Origin: an uncultured Eubacterium sp.
GTDB lineage: Bacteria > Bacillota > Clostridia > Lachnospirales > Lachnospiraceae
Length of the DNA: 34,640 nt
Direction of reading: 5' to 3'
Assembly (NCBI GenBank): GCA_934351445.1
Contig: CAKRIZ010000019.1
Coordinates: 1-34,640, forward strand
Under the pieces are notes generated by a model that was not told the origin of the DNA, did not search any database, and saw nothing but the letters and a program-made list of their open reading frames with translations. A program made the translations under genes and the position numbers. The number at the start of each line of letters is the position of its first letter. Positions within the stretch are counted from its first letter, which is position 1. This document shows, piece after piece, positions 7,865 through 17,032 of the stretch.

Positions 7865-9331
7865 CTATCGTACTGAAATCAACCTGTTATCCTTTGCTAC
7901 CCGAACAGCCTGCTGTCTGGTTCTTACATGCAGCTTGGCATATATGTTCTTCGTATGAAACTTCACTGTATTAATACTAATGTCCATAAAGTCTGCAATC
8001 TCTGCATTGGACCGTTCATCTGCGATCAGATACAGAATCTCCTTCTCAGTTTCCGTTAACGGCGGATAATCCTCCTTTGCTTTTCGCAGGTAATCCGGAT
8101 ACAGCAGTGCCATTTTCTTTGATAGCTGAATCAACCGATTCAGATACTCGCTTTCCTTTTGCCGTTCCTTCTTATAATTTCGAAGCAGGAAGTAGACCTT
8201 TTCACCTTCATCTGCCACCAGACGGTCATATCTCCGTTCCTGAATTACCGGCAGAATCCTGTCTAATATGCTATACGCTTCCCCTGGCTTTCCGTCCAGA
8301 AAGTGACTAATCGCACACAGTAGATCCATTTCACACAGATCCATCGTACGCCCACCTTTTCTTAACGGTTCTCTCAGATATTCAGCCAGAGACAGCATCG
8401 CAAGATACCTCTCCTCCAGTATGTAAGCCCGCATTTTGATCATGTACTTATAGGTATCCAGCATGCAAAGCTCCCCCAGTTCATTGGGTGCTTCCTGTTC
8501 CATCCACTCTGATACGGTACGAACATCCCCATCATACATGAGTCCGTGTACCTTCATCGCACCGTAATTTTCTAACAGCCAACGGCTTTTCCCTGCATAC
8601 AAGCGCTGATAGATCTTATCCAACATCGGATAGACAACAGCGATCTGTCCGGTTGCAATCATAATCTTCATCTGCAGACTCAATGCAATAAACAGCACTG
8701 CAATCTCACCCTCTTTTTCGATAAACGGAATCGATCCAACCAGTGTTGTAATTGCCTCTAAGCACTCGTCTCTCTGGTAACAGACCTCTGCATATGCGAT
8801 CTCTGCCATGCCAACCGCACTGTCACCATAGAACTGCCACATGTACTGTTTTAATGGTTCCTTATTCTCCCGAACCCAGCTTCCATACATCGTAAAATCA
8901 CGAAATCCATTTACAAGCGTCAGCCTTCCTGCTGCCAACGGCAGATTCGGCAGAAACCCCTGTGTCCGCTGTAATGCTGCCAGCTTCCCTAACGCCCGCA
9001 TCACCCTTTCGTTATCCGTTCCCGGAATCATCACATCCAGATGAAGTTTCATGACCGGTTCACTTTCTACACAGGCGGCATACTGTTCTGCCCGTTCCAG
9101 ATTTCCATAAATGGCACTGATAACAGAAGCTGCCGTTGCCAGATAAGGGTTCTGAACAATTTCCTCCTCTGTGAATGCCTGCAGATACTTTCTGCAGTGT
9201 TTAAATCCGTTCAGACAGCACGGGCATGCCAATATCCGGTTCAACTGATCCTTTAAAGCATCCTTATTTCCTTCCTGCATCAGTTCATCAAGCTCTTCTT
9301 CGATAAAAAACTCATTATCCCGATTCTTCAT
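7865..9331 (-). CDS. LuxR-family transcriptional regulator with TPR-like N-terminus
   Basis: A 488-residue protein ending in a LuxR-type HTH (about 425-485: LTETEKEILYLIADERSNAE, then SINTVKFHTKNIYAKL). The preceding ~400 residues are all-helical with TPR-like spacing, resembling the C-terminal half of MalT-type regulators. The N-terminal NTPase domain of MalT is absent (no P-loop seen), so activity is probably controlled by protein-protein contact. It is the first gene of an operon with a hybrid kinase and a receiver protein. The ATG has an AAGGGGG site 5 bases upstream. Confidence 0.9.
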   Translation of the reverse strand: MKNRDNEFFIEEELDELMQEGNKDALKDQLNRILACPCCLNGFKHCRKYLQAFTEEEIVQNPYLATAASVISAIYGNLERAEQYAACVESEPVMKLHLDVMIPGTDNERVMRALGKLAALQRTQGFLPNLPLAAGRLTLVNGFRDFTMYGSWVRENKEPLKQYMWQFYGDSAVGMAEIAYAEVCYQRDECLEAITTLVGSIPFIEKEGEIAVLFIALSLQMKIMIATGQIAVVYPMLDKIYQRLYAGKSRWLLENYGAMKVHGLMYDGDVRTVSEWMEQEAPNELGELCMLDTYKYMIKMRAYILEERYLAMLSLAEYLREPLRKGGRTMDLCEMDLLCAISHFLDGKPGEAYSILDRILPVIQERRYDRLVADEGEKVYFLLRNYKKERQKESEYLNRLIQLSKKMALLYPDYLRKAKEDYPPLTETEKEILYLIADERSNAEIADFMDISINTVKFHTKNIYAKLHVRTRQQAVRVAKDNRLISVR

Positions 9332-9369
9332 ATTTCCCCCTTATATAGCACTCTTGTTTATCTATATGT

Positions 9370-9414
9370 ATCATAAAATGATTTATAATGGTTGTAAACT
9401 ACCCCCAAGGGTAG
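9370..9414 (-). promoter_or_regulatory. Promoter and inverted-repeat operator of the LuxR operon
   Basis: On the minus strand, -35 TTTACA (9393-9398) and -10 TATGAT (9370-9375) with a 17-bp spacer, about 40 bases before the LuxR start. Touching the -35 on its upstream side is a perfect inverted repeat CTACCC-N4-GGGTAG (9399-9414). Its position suits an activator, possibly autoregulation by the LuxR protein; this is inference. Confidence 0.7.
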
Positions 9415-9419
9415 GGATA

Positions 9420-9457
9420 CAAAAAAGCCCATCCCTTTGTCATCAAAGGAACGAGCT
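9420..9457 (-). terminator. Long-stem intrinsic terminator upstream of the LuxR operon
   Basis: A 14-bp stem (9426-9439 with 9444-9457, three G-T pairs in the RNA) with a 4-base loop, followed on the minus strand by a T run. The transcript it ends is unclear: phosphoketolase already has its own terminator 180 bases upstream. It may insulate the LuxR promoter or act as an attenuator for a short RNA made from 9458-9632. Confidence 0.7.
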
Positions 9458-9632
9458 ATCTGCTGATATTTGGGAAATTGGGATTTTCATGTATGGGAAT
9501 AAAATCACAATCAAGGATTGTCTGCGGCTGCTTGCAGCATATGTATTCTCATTAGTTTGTGCTGATTTACTGCTTGCTGTTCAGACCGTTGGCTATTTAG
9601 CAGCATGGATTCAGTTGCATGTCAGACGCACC
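9458..9632. other. Intergenic segment flanked by two terminators, no supported gene
   Basis: Between the two terminators no coding region is convincing. A plus-strand frame from ATG 9489 has a hydrophobic stretch (LLAAYVFSLVCADLLL) but no clear ribosome-binding site, and it runs through the phosphoketolase terminator. A small RNA is possible. Confidence 0.3.
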
Positions 9633-9672
9633 AAAAAACCCGGCACTGCATATAATGCAGTCCCGGGTTTTT
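9633..9672 (-). terminator. Intrinsic terminator of phosphoketolase (bidirectional shape)
   Basis: AAAAACCCGG-C-ACTGCA (9634-9650) pairs with TGCAGT-C-CCGGGTTTTT (9656-9672) around a 5-base loop, one C-C mismatch. It lies ~50 bases beyond the phosphoketolase stop. A/T tracts on both sides allow function in either direction. Confidence 0.85.
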
Positions 9673-9724
9673 ATGAAACAAGGGATGAAATTATCTCTAT
9701 TTTATTATCTACGATGATACCTGA

Positions 9725-12112
9725 TTACTTGTTATCCGGTGTATGCCACTGCCAGTCACGGATCTCCTCGAGATCCTGACCATACTCAGCGATATACTGC
9801 TTGTGCTCTACGAGCTTGTCATTCATCTTCTGGATGAGATAAGCACCGCGGTTTCCAAGCTTCGGAAGGTGCATAATTGCATCCTTTACGAGATTGAAAC
9901 GGTCGATCTCGTTCTGTACTCTCATATCGAACGGAGTCGTGATCGTACCCTCTTCCTGATATCCATGAACATGCATGTTCTGGTTATCACGACGATAGGT
10001 CAGCTCATGAATCAGGGTCGGATATCCGTGGAATGCGAAGATCACCGGCTTATCTGTCGTAAATAATGCATTGTACTCTGCATCACTTAATCCATGAGGA
10101 TGCTTGTGGTTTGACTCCAGTTTGAACAAGTCAACAACGTTTACAACACGTACCTTTAACTCAGGGAACTCATCACGTAAGATCGTGACAGCAGCCATTG
10201 TCTCCAGTGTCGGCGTATCACCGCAGCAAGCCATAACGATATCAGGTTCTTCACCATTGTCGTTGCTTGCCCACTCCCAGATGCCTACACCCTGTGTGCA
10301 GTGCTTTACAGCCTGATCCATGGTCAGCCACTGATAGCTGGGATGCTTGGAAGCTACGATTGCATTGACATAGTTCTTGCTCTTGATGCAGTGATCAAAG
10401 CATGATAACAGACAGTTGGTATCCGGCGGGAGATACATGCGGACTACGTCTGCTTTCTTATTGGCAATATGATCCAGGAATCCGGGATCCTGATGTGTGA
10501 ATCCGTTGTGATCCTGCTGCCATACATTGGATGTCAGGATGAAGTTCAAGGAAGCAATCGGACGTCTCCATGTCAGCTGGTTACATACCTTTAACCACTT
10601 TGCGTGCTGGGCTGCCATCGAATCTACGACACGGATGAATGCCTCGTAACTTGCGAAGAATCCATGACGTCCGGTCAGCAGATATCCCTCTAACCAGCCT
10701 TCACACATATGCTCACTCAGCATACCATCCATGATACGTCCGCCACGTGCCAGACAATCATCGGTAGGAAGGAGCTCTGCGTTCCAGTCTCTGTTCTCAG
10801 CCTCGAATACTTTGTACAGACGGTTAGACATACTCTCATCCGGTCCAAAGATACGGAAGTTCTTGCTATCTTTATTCAGATTGAAGATATCACGGATATA
10901 TCCACCCAGCTCGATCATATCCTGAGCCTTTGTCTTACCAGGATCTACTTCGATGCCGTATGTACGGAAATCCGGAAGTCTCAAGTCTTTCATTAACAGA
11001 CCACCGTTTGCATGCGGATTGGCACCCAGACGTGCAGCTCCCTTCGGTGCTAACTCTGCTAATTCAGGGATCAGACGGCCATTCTCATCAAACAGCTCCT
11101 CAGGATGATAGCTCTCTAACCACTCCTTCAACAGCTTCAGATGCTCTTCCGGCTTCTCCATAGAGATCGGCACCTGATGTGCACGGAATGATCCCTCGAT
11201 CTGCTGTCCGTCAACTACCTTCGGACCTGTCCAGCCCTTCGGTGTGCGCAGAACGATCATCGGCCACTGCGGACGCTCAGGATCATTCTCTGTTCTGGCA
11301 TGCTCCTGAATCGCCTTGATCTTCTCGATCGCGGTATCCATAGCTTCAGCCATCAGCTTATGCATGGTCATCGGATCATCGCCTTCTACGAAGATCGGCT
11401 CCCAGCCGCATCCTACGAAGTAGCTCTCGATCTCCTCATGTGAGATACGTGAGAAAATAGTCGGGTTGCTGATCTTATATCCATTCAGGTTTAATACCGG
11501 AAGTACGGCACCATCTGTAATCGGATTTAAGAATTTATTTGACTGCCAAGAGGTAGCCAGAGGTCCTGTCTCTGCCTCGCCATCGCCAACGATAACAGTC
11601 GCGATCAGATCCGGATTATCAAATACAGCACCAAATGCATGCGCGATAGAATAACCCAGCTCACCACCCTCGTTGATAGAACCCGGAGTCTCCGGTGCAC
11701 AGTGGCTCGGTACTCCACAAGGGAATGAGAACTGCTTGAACATCTTCTGCATACCCTCTTCATCTTGGCTGATGTTCGGGTAGATCTCGCTGTAGGTTCC
11801 CTCAAGGTATGTATTGGCGATCATGAAGTTTCCGCCATGTCCCGGACCGGAAAGCAGGATCATATCAAGATCATAACGCTTGATCGCACGGTTACAATGT
11901 ACGTAGACAAAGTTCTGTCCGGGTACGGTTCCCCAGTGACCAACGATTTTCTTTTTAATCTGATCCATGGTTAAAGGCTTCTTTAACAGCGGATTATCAA
12001 GCAGATACAACTGACCTGCAGATAAATAGTTTGCAGCACGCCAGTATGCATTCATTTTCTCTAACATTTCCTGGCAAAGCGGCTGCTTTTCAAGACAAGT
12101 ATTCTCTGACAT
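9725..12112 (-). CDS. xfp: Xylulose-5-phosphate/fructose-6-phosphate phosphoketolase
   Basis: A 795-residue thiamine-diphosphate enzyme of full family length. It cleaves xylulose 5-phosphate (and in many members fructose 6-phosphate) with phosphate to give acetyl phosphate plus glyceraldehyde 3-phosphate or erythrose 4-phosphate. Key stretches are [30 protein letters not shown] and the ThDP/Mg motif [19 protein letters not shown] near residue 180, with [13 protein letters not shown] later. It is cytoplasmic. The start has AGGAGG about 6 bases upstream. It stands alone with its own promoter and terminator; substrate preference cannot be read from sequence alone. Confidence 0.97.
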   Translation of the reverse strand: MSENTCLEKQPLCQEMLEKMNAYWRAANYLSAGQLYLLDNPLLKKPLTMDQIKKKIVGHWGTVPGQNFVYVHCNRAIKRYDLDMILLSGPGHGGNFMIANTYLEGTYSEIYPNISQDEEGMQKMFKQFSFPCGVPSHCAPETPGSINEGGELGYSIAHAFGAVFDNPDLIATVIVGDGEAETGPLATSWQSNKFLNPITDGAVLPVLNLNGYKISNPTIFSRISHEEIESYFVGCGWEPIFVEGDDPMTMHKLMAEAMDTAIEKIKAIQEHARTENDPERPQWPMIVLRTPKGWTGPKVVDGQQIEGSFRAHQVPISMEKPEEHLKLLKEWLESYHPEELFDENGRLIPELAELAPKGAARLGANPHANGGLLMKDLRLPDFRTYGIEVDPGKTKAQDMIELGGYIRDIFNLNKDSKNFRIFGPDESMSNRLYKVFEAENRDWNAELLPTDDCLARGGRIMDGMLSEHMCEGWLEGYLLTGRHGFFASYEAFIRVVDSMAAQHAKWLKVCNQLTWRRPIASLNFILTSNVWQQDHNGFTHQDPGFLDHIANKKADVVRMYLPPDTNCLLSCFDHCIKSKNYVNAIVASKHPSYQWLTMDQAVKHCTQGVGIWEWASNDNGEEPDIVMACCGDTPTLETMAAVTILRDEFPELKVRVVNVVDLFKLESNHKHPHGLSDAEYNALFTTDKPVIFAFHGYPTLIHELTYRRDNQNMHVHGYQEEGTITTPFDMRVQNEIDRFNLVKDAIMHLPKLGNRGAYLIQKMNDKLVEHKQYIAEYGQDLEEIRDWQWHTPDNK

Positions 12113-12154
12113 ATGTTCCTCCTATACGTTTTTCGTTAATTTTTTGACAAACGC

Positions 12155-12183
12155 ATCATAACATATTTTCTTTTATTCGTTAA
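12155..12183 (-). promoter_or_regulatory. Sigma-A-type promoter of phosphoketolase
   Basis: Minus-strand -35 TTAACG (12178-12183), 17-bp spacer, -10 TATGAT (12155-12160), about 45 bases before the start codon. The rest of the 12113-12369 intergenic region shows no gene and no clear terminator for the upstream lipoprotein gene. Confidence 0.6.
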
Positions 12184-12369
12184 ATCACTTATTTTTATCC
12201 TGCCCATATCAATTTGGTATGGATGTAGAAATCAATCCAATACTCGCTTTATTTCAATCCGCCGTTTTGGATCGTGTTGCTATCTATCAGAGACAGTGGC
12301 AGAAAAGTGTCATGATCTGTGGATTTTGTCAATCAACGATTTGTTTACCTCGCGTTAAAGCACGGTTTT

Positions 12370-12861
12370 TTAAGCCATTGGCTTCTCTAAAATACGAACT
12401 ACCTCTCCACCGTCCAGTTCCAGAAAAAACGGCATGCCCGGTTTCCCATCTGTATAAGTGTCCAGATATTTTTCAAATATTTTTTTATCTTTTGTGATCA
12501 CGCGGATATCTTCATCTGTTCCACCAAACTCCCTTGTCCAATCCAAAAAAGAATATTCTGTCTGCGCCGTTAATCTTACATTTTCAGTTTCTTCATCCTC
12601 ATTATACAGATAATAACCATCCGGCATATCATCATCCGTGTGTTTGTAACTTGCAAAACGGTCGCTGTCCTCAGCGCTGATGTATTCCACCGGATCAATC
12701 ACCAGTATGTCCCCTTCAACCGCTCTGATATAGGCACATACCTCGGTCACATCCGCCTGTGCATGTTCCATTGCCTCCCGGTTTTCTATGTCCTCTTTTC
12801 CGCATCCGACGAGCAAAAAAATTAAAATACCTATGATAACCATCATCCATTTTTTGTTCAT
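12370..12861 (-). CDS. Putative lipoprotein of unknown function
   Basis: A 163-residue protein beginning with a lipoprotein signal: MNKKWMM, a hydrophobic core and lipobox LVGCG, so it should be anchored to the outer face of the membrane. The mature part is acidic and matches no family I recognise; it ends FFLELDGGEVVRILEKPMA. The start at 12861 has an AAAGGAGGGG site 6 bases upstream; a longer frame to 12912 overlaps the previous gene and is not needed. It follows the sigma factor and DUF4367 protein (13-base gap) and is probably co-transcribed. Confidence 0.75.
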   Translation of the reverse strand: MNKKWMMVIIGILIFLLVGCGKEDIENREAMEHAQADVTEVCAYIRAVEGDILVIDPVEYISAEDSDRFASYKHTDDDMPDGYYLYNEDEETENVRLTAQTEYSFLDWTREFGGTDEDIRVITKDKKIFEKYLDTYTDGKPGMPFFLELDGGEVVRILEKPMA

Positions 12862-12874
12862 GCTGTCCCCTCCT

Positions 12875-13555
12875 TTACCAAATCCAATGTTTATATATTT
12901 TCTGTATTTCATCTGTTTTGATACTGTCTCCGGCTAAAATATAGATGCTGTTTCCATACTCACCATATGCCCAGAATGTATCATCCTGATACCAGTATAC
13001 CAGAACCGTCATCCCGTTGATTGTCATTCGCTCCATACGATCAAAGCTCATATCAAAAATCATTTTCTCACTTGAAATGATCTTTTGATTATGGATCAGG
13101 TGCCGGTTCGCTTTGCTGTATTCCAGAACCGTTGACGTAGCTGTATGGTTTTCATCTGTCAATTCATAACCATCCGGAATATAGCTCGGACGCAAAATCG
13201 TATCTGCCAGCTTCCCATCTGTGATCGCATACGATTCATAGGAATAAATACCTATTTTTCCGTCAAATATTGTTTTTATCGTGTGAAAAAGCTGCGACTG
13301 ATATGCTTTCACGCTCATTGGCACGGCGAGTGCTCCCAGAAACATTATTAGTACAATCACCGCTGCTCTCTGTGTGATTTTTTTAACCAGCTTCGCAGCA
13401 TCCATATATGTTTCTCTTTTTATCAGCCGATGCATCGCCTTTGTAAATTGATTTGAAAAAACATAGTCCTTGCCCACATGTTCTTCCAGCCGCTGTATGA
13501 TCGCTGCATCCACGATCGGCATTTTTTCGTAAAGCCATTCATCCGTTACCTGCAT
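12875..13555 (-). CDS. DUF4367 membrane protein, probable anti-sigma factor
   Basis: A 226-residue single-pass protein. The cytoplasmic ~63 residues would bind the sigma factor, a membrane segment spans about 64-84 (VIVLIMFLGALAVPMSV), and the extracellular part contains a DUF4367 domain (PSYIPDGYEL, then VLVYWYQDDTFWAYGEYG). Such proteins follow ECF sigma genes in Clostridia and are thought to hold the sigma factor at the membrane. I use ATG 13555 (AAGGGG about 8 bases upstream), which leaves a 19-base gap to the sigma gene. No zinc-binding HxxxCxxC motif is present. Confidence 0.8.
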   Translation of the reverse strand: MQVTDEWLYEKMPIVDAAIIQRLEEHVGKDYVFSNQFTKAMHRLIKRETYMDAAKLVKKITQRAAVIVLIMFLGALAVPMSVKAYQSQLFHTIKTIFDGKIGIYSYESYAITDGKLADTILRPSYIPDGYELTDENHTATSTVLEYSKANRHLIHNQKIISSEKMIFDMSFDRMERMTINGMTVLVYWYQDDTFWAYGEYGNSIYILAGDSIKTDEIQKIYKHWIW

Positions 13556-13574
13556 GTGATTTCCCCTTTCCTGC

Positions 13575-14108
13575 TCATTTAGGATCATCTTTCTGTAGTT
13601 CATGTTCAATCAGGCGCTTTCCCCTCGCCAGCCGCTGCCGGACTGTTCCCTCGCGGATGCTGCATACTCTCGCGATCTCTACATTTTCCAGATGTGCAGA
13701 ATATTTTAATAAAAAGATATCCCTGTACTTCGGAGGCAGATTTTTCAAAATATTGAGCACATCATAGTCCTCCTCCGGTGCCATATACGTGAGTGGCTTC
13801 TCATCATCCGGTAGTTCATCCATATAGATTTCCCGGCTGTGCAGTTTGTTCCTTTTTCGGTAGAGATCAATCGCCGCATGCTTCGCAATTGTAATCAGAT
13901 ACCGCTTGGTGGCATTTTCATCCGGCTGTCCGATCTGTTCCATATGCTTTGCCACCCGTACAAACGCTTCCTGCACCGCATCCTCTGCCAGCTGATAATC
14001 ATGCAGGATATCCACCGCCACCTTCAGCATCAGATACCGGTATGTTTCGTATAGGATCAAAAATTTTCGTTTCTCCTCCGGTTCATCCACTATCATAAGT
14101 ATCATCAT
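13575..14108 (-). CDS. ECF-type RNA polymerase sigma factor
   Basis: A 177-residue sigma-70 family protein with region 2 (about 20-90: AEDAVQEAFVRVAKH, AIDLYRK) and region 4 (about 115-170: LPPKYRDIFLLKY, then EIARVCSIREGTVRQRLARG as the HTH). It lacks regions 1 and 3, as in ECF sigmas. It directs RNA polymerase to a small regulon, presumably controlled by the downstream membrane protein. The start may be 14108 or the adjacent ATG at 14105; a GTGAGGAA site lies upstream. Confidence 0.92.
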   Translation of the reverse strand: MMILMIVDEPEEKRKFLILYETYRYLMLKVAVDILHDYQLAEDAVQEAFVRVAKHMEQIGQPDENATKRYLITIAKHAAIDLYRKRNKLHSREIYMDELPDDEKPLTYMAPEEDYDVLNILKNLPPKYRDIFLLKYSAHLENVEIARVCSIREGTVRQRLARGKRLIEHELQKDDPK

Positions 14109-14137
14109 GTGTGTTCCTCACTTTTGTTTCTCTATAA

Positions 14138-14170
14138 ATTATAACGAACATTTAAGGGCTTTTTGTTACA
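14138..14170 (-). promoter_or_regulatory. Candidate promoter of the sigma-factor operon
   Basis: A perfect TATAAT (14138-14143) lies 29 bases before the sigma start, but with no matching -35 at 17 bp. Overlapping it are an ECF-like TGTAAC (14165-14170) and CGT (14144-14146), 18 bp apart, so the operon may be autoregulated. Both readings are tentative. Confidence 0.35.
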
Positions 14171-14199
14171 AGAGAATAGGGAAAAACTCCCGCGGAGCG

Positions 14200-14232
14200 T
14201 TTTATGTGATAGGAATTTCCTATCACATAAAA
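14200..14232. repeat. 33-bp perfect palindrome
   Basis: Arms of 16 bases are perfectly complementary around a single central T at 14216; the core is ATAGGAA-T-TTCCTAT. It sits between the ktrA terminator and the sigma-factor promoter. Neither strand has a T-tract after it, so it is not an ordinary terminator. A degenerate relative sharing GGAATTTCCTAT is at 27228-27239. Confidence 0.9.
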
Positions 14233-14272
14233 AAGGCAGGTGTAAGCCATATTTCTATCACTTACATCTGCC
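14229..14272 (-). terminator. Intrinsic terminator of the ktr genes
   Basis: 12-bp arms at 14235-14246 and 14261-14272 (one G-T pair) with a 14-base loop, followed on the minus strand by six T. It lies ~80 bases past the ktrA stop. Confidence 0.85.
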
Positions 14273-14350
14273 CTTGTGCATATTCATTATTATACGCCAT
14301 CAATAGCTAATGATCAATTCAACTTCCACTCCGCAGCGGCCTCCAATATG

Positions 14351-14998
14351 CTAGATATGAAAACATTTCTGTATCTTTTTATACTCTCCCAGAACCAATA
14401 ACGTAATATTCGACGTCAAATAAGTGTCAGTAGAAATTGCTACGCTGATTTCTCCATTACTTTTGATTGCGATAATATTAATATTATATTTCTTGCGGAT
14501 ATCGAGCTCACCTACCGTCTTTCCAATCCACTCTTCCGGCACTTCTACCTCAAAAATTGCATTGGTGGCATCCAGTTCCATATAATCGAGAATATGGTCA
14601 GCGGCATATCTTATTGCTGCCCACTTTGCCACCTGCTTTTCCGGATAAACCACATGATCCGCTCCGTTACGCAGCAGGAATTTTTCCTGTACATCACGCT
14701 CAGCGCGGGAAATAACCACTTTCGCCCCCAACTCCTTAATCAATGAAGTGGTCTCCAGCGAATTCTGGAAATCACCTCCGATTGTGACAAAGCACATATC
14801 GTAATTTCCTACACCCAGAGATCGCAAAAACGTAGCATCTGTGCTGTCTCCGATCAATGCACTGGTAACATATGGCAACACATTGTTGACCCGTTCTTCA
14901 TTGATATCTACCGCCATGATCTCATGTCCAAGTTCACTAAGCTGCCTGGCAACATGCCTTCCAAATCGTCCCATTCCAATAATCAATACATTTTTCAT
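14351..14998 (-). CDS. ktrA: KtrA/TrkA-type potassium uptake regulatory subunit
   Basis: A 215-residue cytoplasmic RCK protein. The N-terminal Rossmann domain has the nucleotide-binding GMGRFGRHVA (residues 8-17) and acidic Asp in AVDINEERV. A C-terminal RCK_C domain (about 135-215) contains VPEEWIGKTVGELDIRKKY. The octameric ring binds ATP/ADP and c-di-AMP in related systems and gates the KtrB channel. It lies 28 bases downstream of ktrB in the same operon. Length is normal for KtrA/KtrC. Confidence 0.93.
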   Translation of the reverse strand: MKNVLIIGMGRFGRHVARQLSELGHEIMAVDINEERVNNVLPYVTSALIGDSTDATFLRSLGVGNYDMCFVTIGGDFQNSLETTSLIKELGAKVVISRAERDVQEKFLLRNGADHVVYPEKQVAKWAAIRYAADHILDYMELDATNAIFEVEVPEEWIGKTVGELDIRKKYNINIIAIKSNGEISVAISTDTYLTSNITLLVLGEYKKIQKCFHI

Positions 14999-15026
14999 CT
15001 TTTTTCCTTCCTGTGTTCTATCACAA

Positions 15027-16376
15027 TCAGCCTACAGTCATGTTCTCTGCCGGGAACTTCGCATTCATTGTACGTTTGTTCGAAAGCACGGCATAAATAA
15101 GCGTCAACCCTCCGACGCGTCCCAAAAACATCAAAACAATTAAGATCACCTGCGAGAACAGATGCAGCCCCGGGGTCAGCCCAAGCGTCAGCCCCACCGT
15201 TCCAACCGCAGAGGCTGATTCGAAGAAACACAACGACAACGGAAGTCCCTCGTAGACACTGATGGCTATTCCTCCGGCAAAAAACAACGTCAGATACATC
15301 ATAAGAATGGTAGCCGCAGTCCGAATCACCTGCGGATCCAGCCTTCGTCCGAACACTTCTACATTTTCCTGGTTTTTAAAGGTTGAACATGCATTCAGAA
15401 TCAATACTGCGACCGTTGTTGTCTTTAATCCGCCAGCCGTAGATCCCGGTGAACCTCCGATCAGCATCAGTGCGATCATGACCGCCTGCGAAGCTCCTGT
15501 CATCTGTGATAAATCTGCCGTATTAAAGCCTGCCGTTCTCGTCGTGACCGATTGGAATAGCGCTGCCAGCAGCCGCCTGCCAAATGACATTCCAGCAAAA
15601 TCATTCACAAAGAAAAACACCGCCGGAACAACCACGAGCAATGTGCTTGTGAACAGAATCACCTTGCTCTGCAGCCGATAGCGTTTGAAATGCCACCGGT
15701 TGGTACAGACATCCTCCCATGTCATAAAACCAATACCACCAACCACAATCAAAAGCATCAGCACAATATTTACAAGCGGATGGCCCACATACCGGGTCAT
15801 TGACACAAACGGCTGACTCACCGTTCCCATCAAATCAAAACCACCATTGCAAAACGCAGAGATGGAATGAAATACAGCCAGCCAGATCCCCCGTATGCCA
15901 AAGTCACGCAGAAACGCCGGCAGCAACAAAATAGCACCGGCCAGTTCAACCAGAAACGTTCCCTTTAAAATGAATTTGGTCATCCGCACGATCCCACCGA
16001 CCTGTGGAGCTGAGATCGCATCCTGCATCGTACTGCGCTGCATCAGCGATATTTTGCGTCCTGACAGCATAACTACCGATGTAGCGACTGTCACCACTCC
16101 CAGTCCTCCGATCTGTATCAGGAGCATTATCACGGTCTGCCCAAAGGCAGACCAATAACTCCCTGTATCCTGCACTGCAAGCCCTGTCACACACACCGCT
16201 GATGTTGCTGTAAAAAGTGTCTCATGAAAGGGCGTGACCACTCTCTCTGCCGACGCCACCGGCAGCATCAGAATCAATGCCCCCAATAATATCACACCGG
16301 CAAAGCCTGCGATAATTGTCTGAAAAGAGGTCAGATGCCTGTTTTTACGTAAATTAATCTGTAGTTTTCCCGACAT
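15027..16376 (-). CDS. ktrB: KtrB/TrkH-type potassium transporter membrane subunit
   Basis: A 449-residue integral membrane protein of the Trk/Ktr/HKT family with four pore-loop repeats, recognisable from selectivity-filter glycines in TSAVCVTGLAV, ISAFCNGGFDL, TRTAGFNTAD and SASAVGTVGLT. It conducts K+ (often Na+-dependent) into the cell with the ring protein encoded just downstream. It starts at ATG 16376 with MSGKLQINLRKNR as a short cytoplasmic lead. The 137-base gap upstream shows no gene. Confidence 0.94.
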   Translation of the reverse strand: MSGKLQINLRKNRHLTSFQTIIAGFAGVILLGALILMLPVASAERVVTPFHETLFTATSAVCVTGLAVQDTGSYWSAFGQTVIMLLIQIGGLGVVTVATSVVMLSGRKISLMQRSTMQDAISAPQVGGIVRMTKFILKGTFLVELAGAILLLPAFLRDFGIRGIWLAVFHSISAFCNGGFDLMGTVSQPFVSMTRYVGHPLVNIVLMLLIVVGGIGFMTWEDVCTNRWHFKRYRLQSKVILFTSTLLVVVPAVFFFVNDFAGMSFGRRLLAALFQSVTTRTAGFNTADLSQMTGASQAVMIALMLIGGSPGSTAGGLKTTTVAVLILNACSTFKNQENVEVFGRRLDPQVIRTAATILMMYLTLFFAGGIAISVYEGLPLSLCFFESASAVGTVGLTLGLTPGLHLFSQVILIVLMFLGRVGGLTLIYAVLSNKRTMNAKFPAENMTVG

Positions 16377-16513
16377 AGCTATTTCAAACTCCTGTATTCT
16401 TCACTGTTATTTTTAGATTCATAATTATTGTAAGTGTACTCCACATGTCAGAAAAAATCTACAAATAAAATCAGTTTCTTTTCTTCATTTGTAACAGTTC
16501 AGCCCGCGCGATG

Positions 16514-17005
16514 TTACGTGTCCAACGCACAGACATAGAGTGTGCTGTTTTCCGTGTCATAGATCCCCAGTGTAAAATTGAACGAGCTGCGGTGAAACAT
16601 ATCCGCACCACTTGCCATCCCCGGATCTGCTCCCCGGTCTATCAAAATATAATAACCTTCATTCACAGATGGCAGTAAAGAACGACCTTCACAATCCGTC
16701 AGATAATTCTCCAGTGTGCCCACAGGGGCAGGCAGACTCCCGCCTGCTGTCGCGGTAAACTGCTTCCACTGCGCATTTTCCTCAATCTGTCCAATCACCT
16801 GCTCTGCTGAAACCTTTAATACAATACGACTCGCACCATCTCCATGAAATCCACCATGATCATCATAATGTGACAGTTCCTGCGCATAAGCAATATGCAC
16901 TCCGAGCTGTCTTGAAATTGTACCTAAGGTGTCAAAAAAGCCATAGCTAGCCAGAACAAGCAGCAACGCAAGTATGATAACCAACATGCGATTTTTTGCT
17001 TTCAT
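16514..17005 (-). CDS. Anchored or secreted protein of unknown function
   Basis: A 163-residue protein with an N-terminal hydrophobic segment (about 7-24, VIILALLLVLASYGFF) after a basic start, so it is exported or membrane-anchored. The rest is soluble, His/Asp-rich near the membrane (HYDDHGGFHGDG), which could bind a metal. I recognise no family. A strong AAGGAGGT site precedes ATG 17005. It is likely monocistronic: a structured repeat lies upstream, and no terminator is obvious before ktrB. Confidence 0.7.
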   Translation of the reverse strand: MKAKNRMLVIILALLLVLASYGFFDTLGTISRQLGVHIAYAQELSHYDDHGGFHGDGASRIVLKVSAEQVIGQIEENAQWKQFTATAGGSLPAPVGTLENYLTDCEGRSLLPSVNEGYYILIDRGADPGMASGADMFHRSSFNFTLGIYDTENSTLYVCALDT

Positions 17006-17032
17006 CTGTATCTACCTCCTTCATATCGTCAT

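Noticed and set aside
9354..9779. 141-residue plus-strand frame between LuxR and phosphoketolase
   Set aside because: It runs through two hairpin terminators and into the phosphoketolase 3' end. No ribosome-binding site or recognisable domain.
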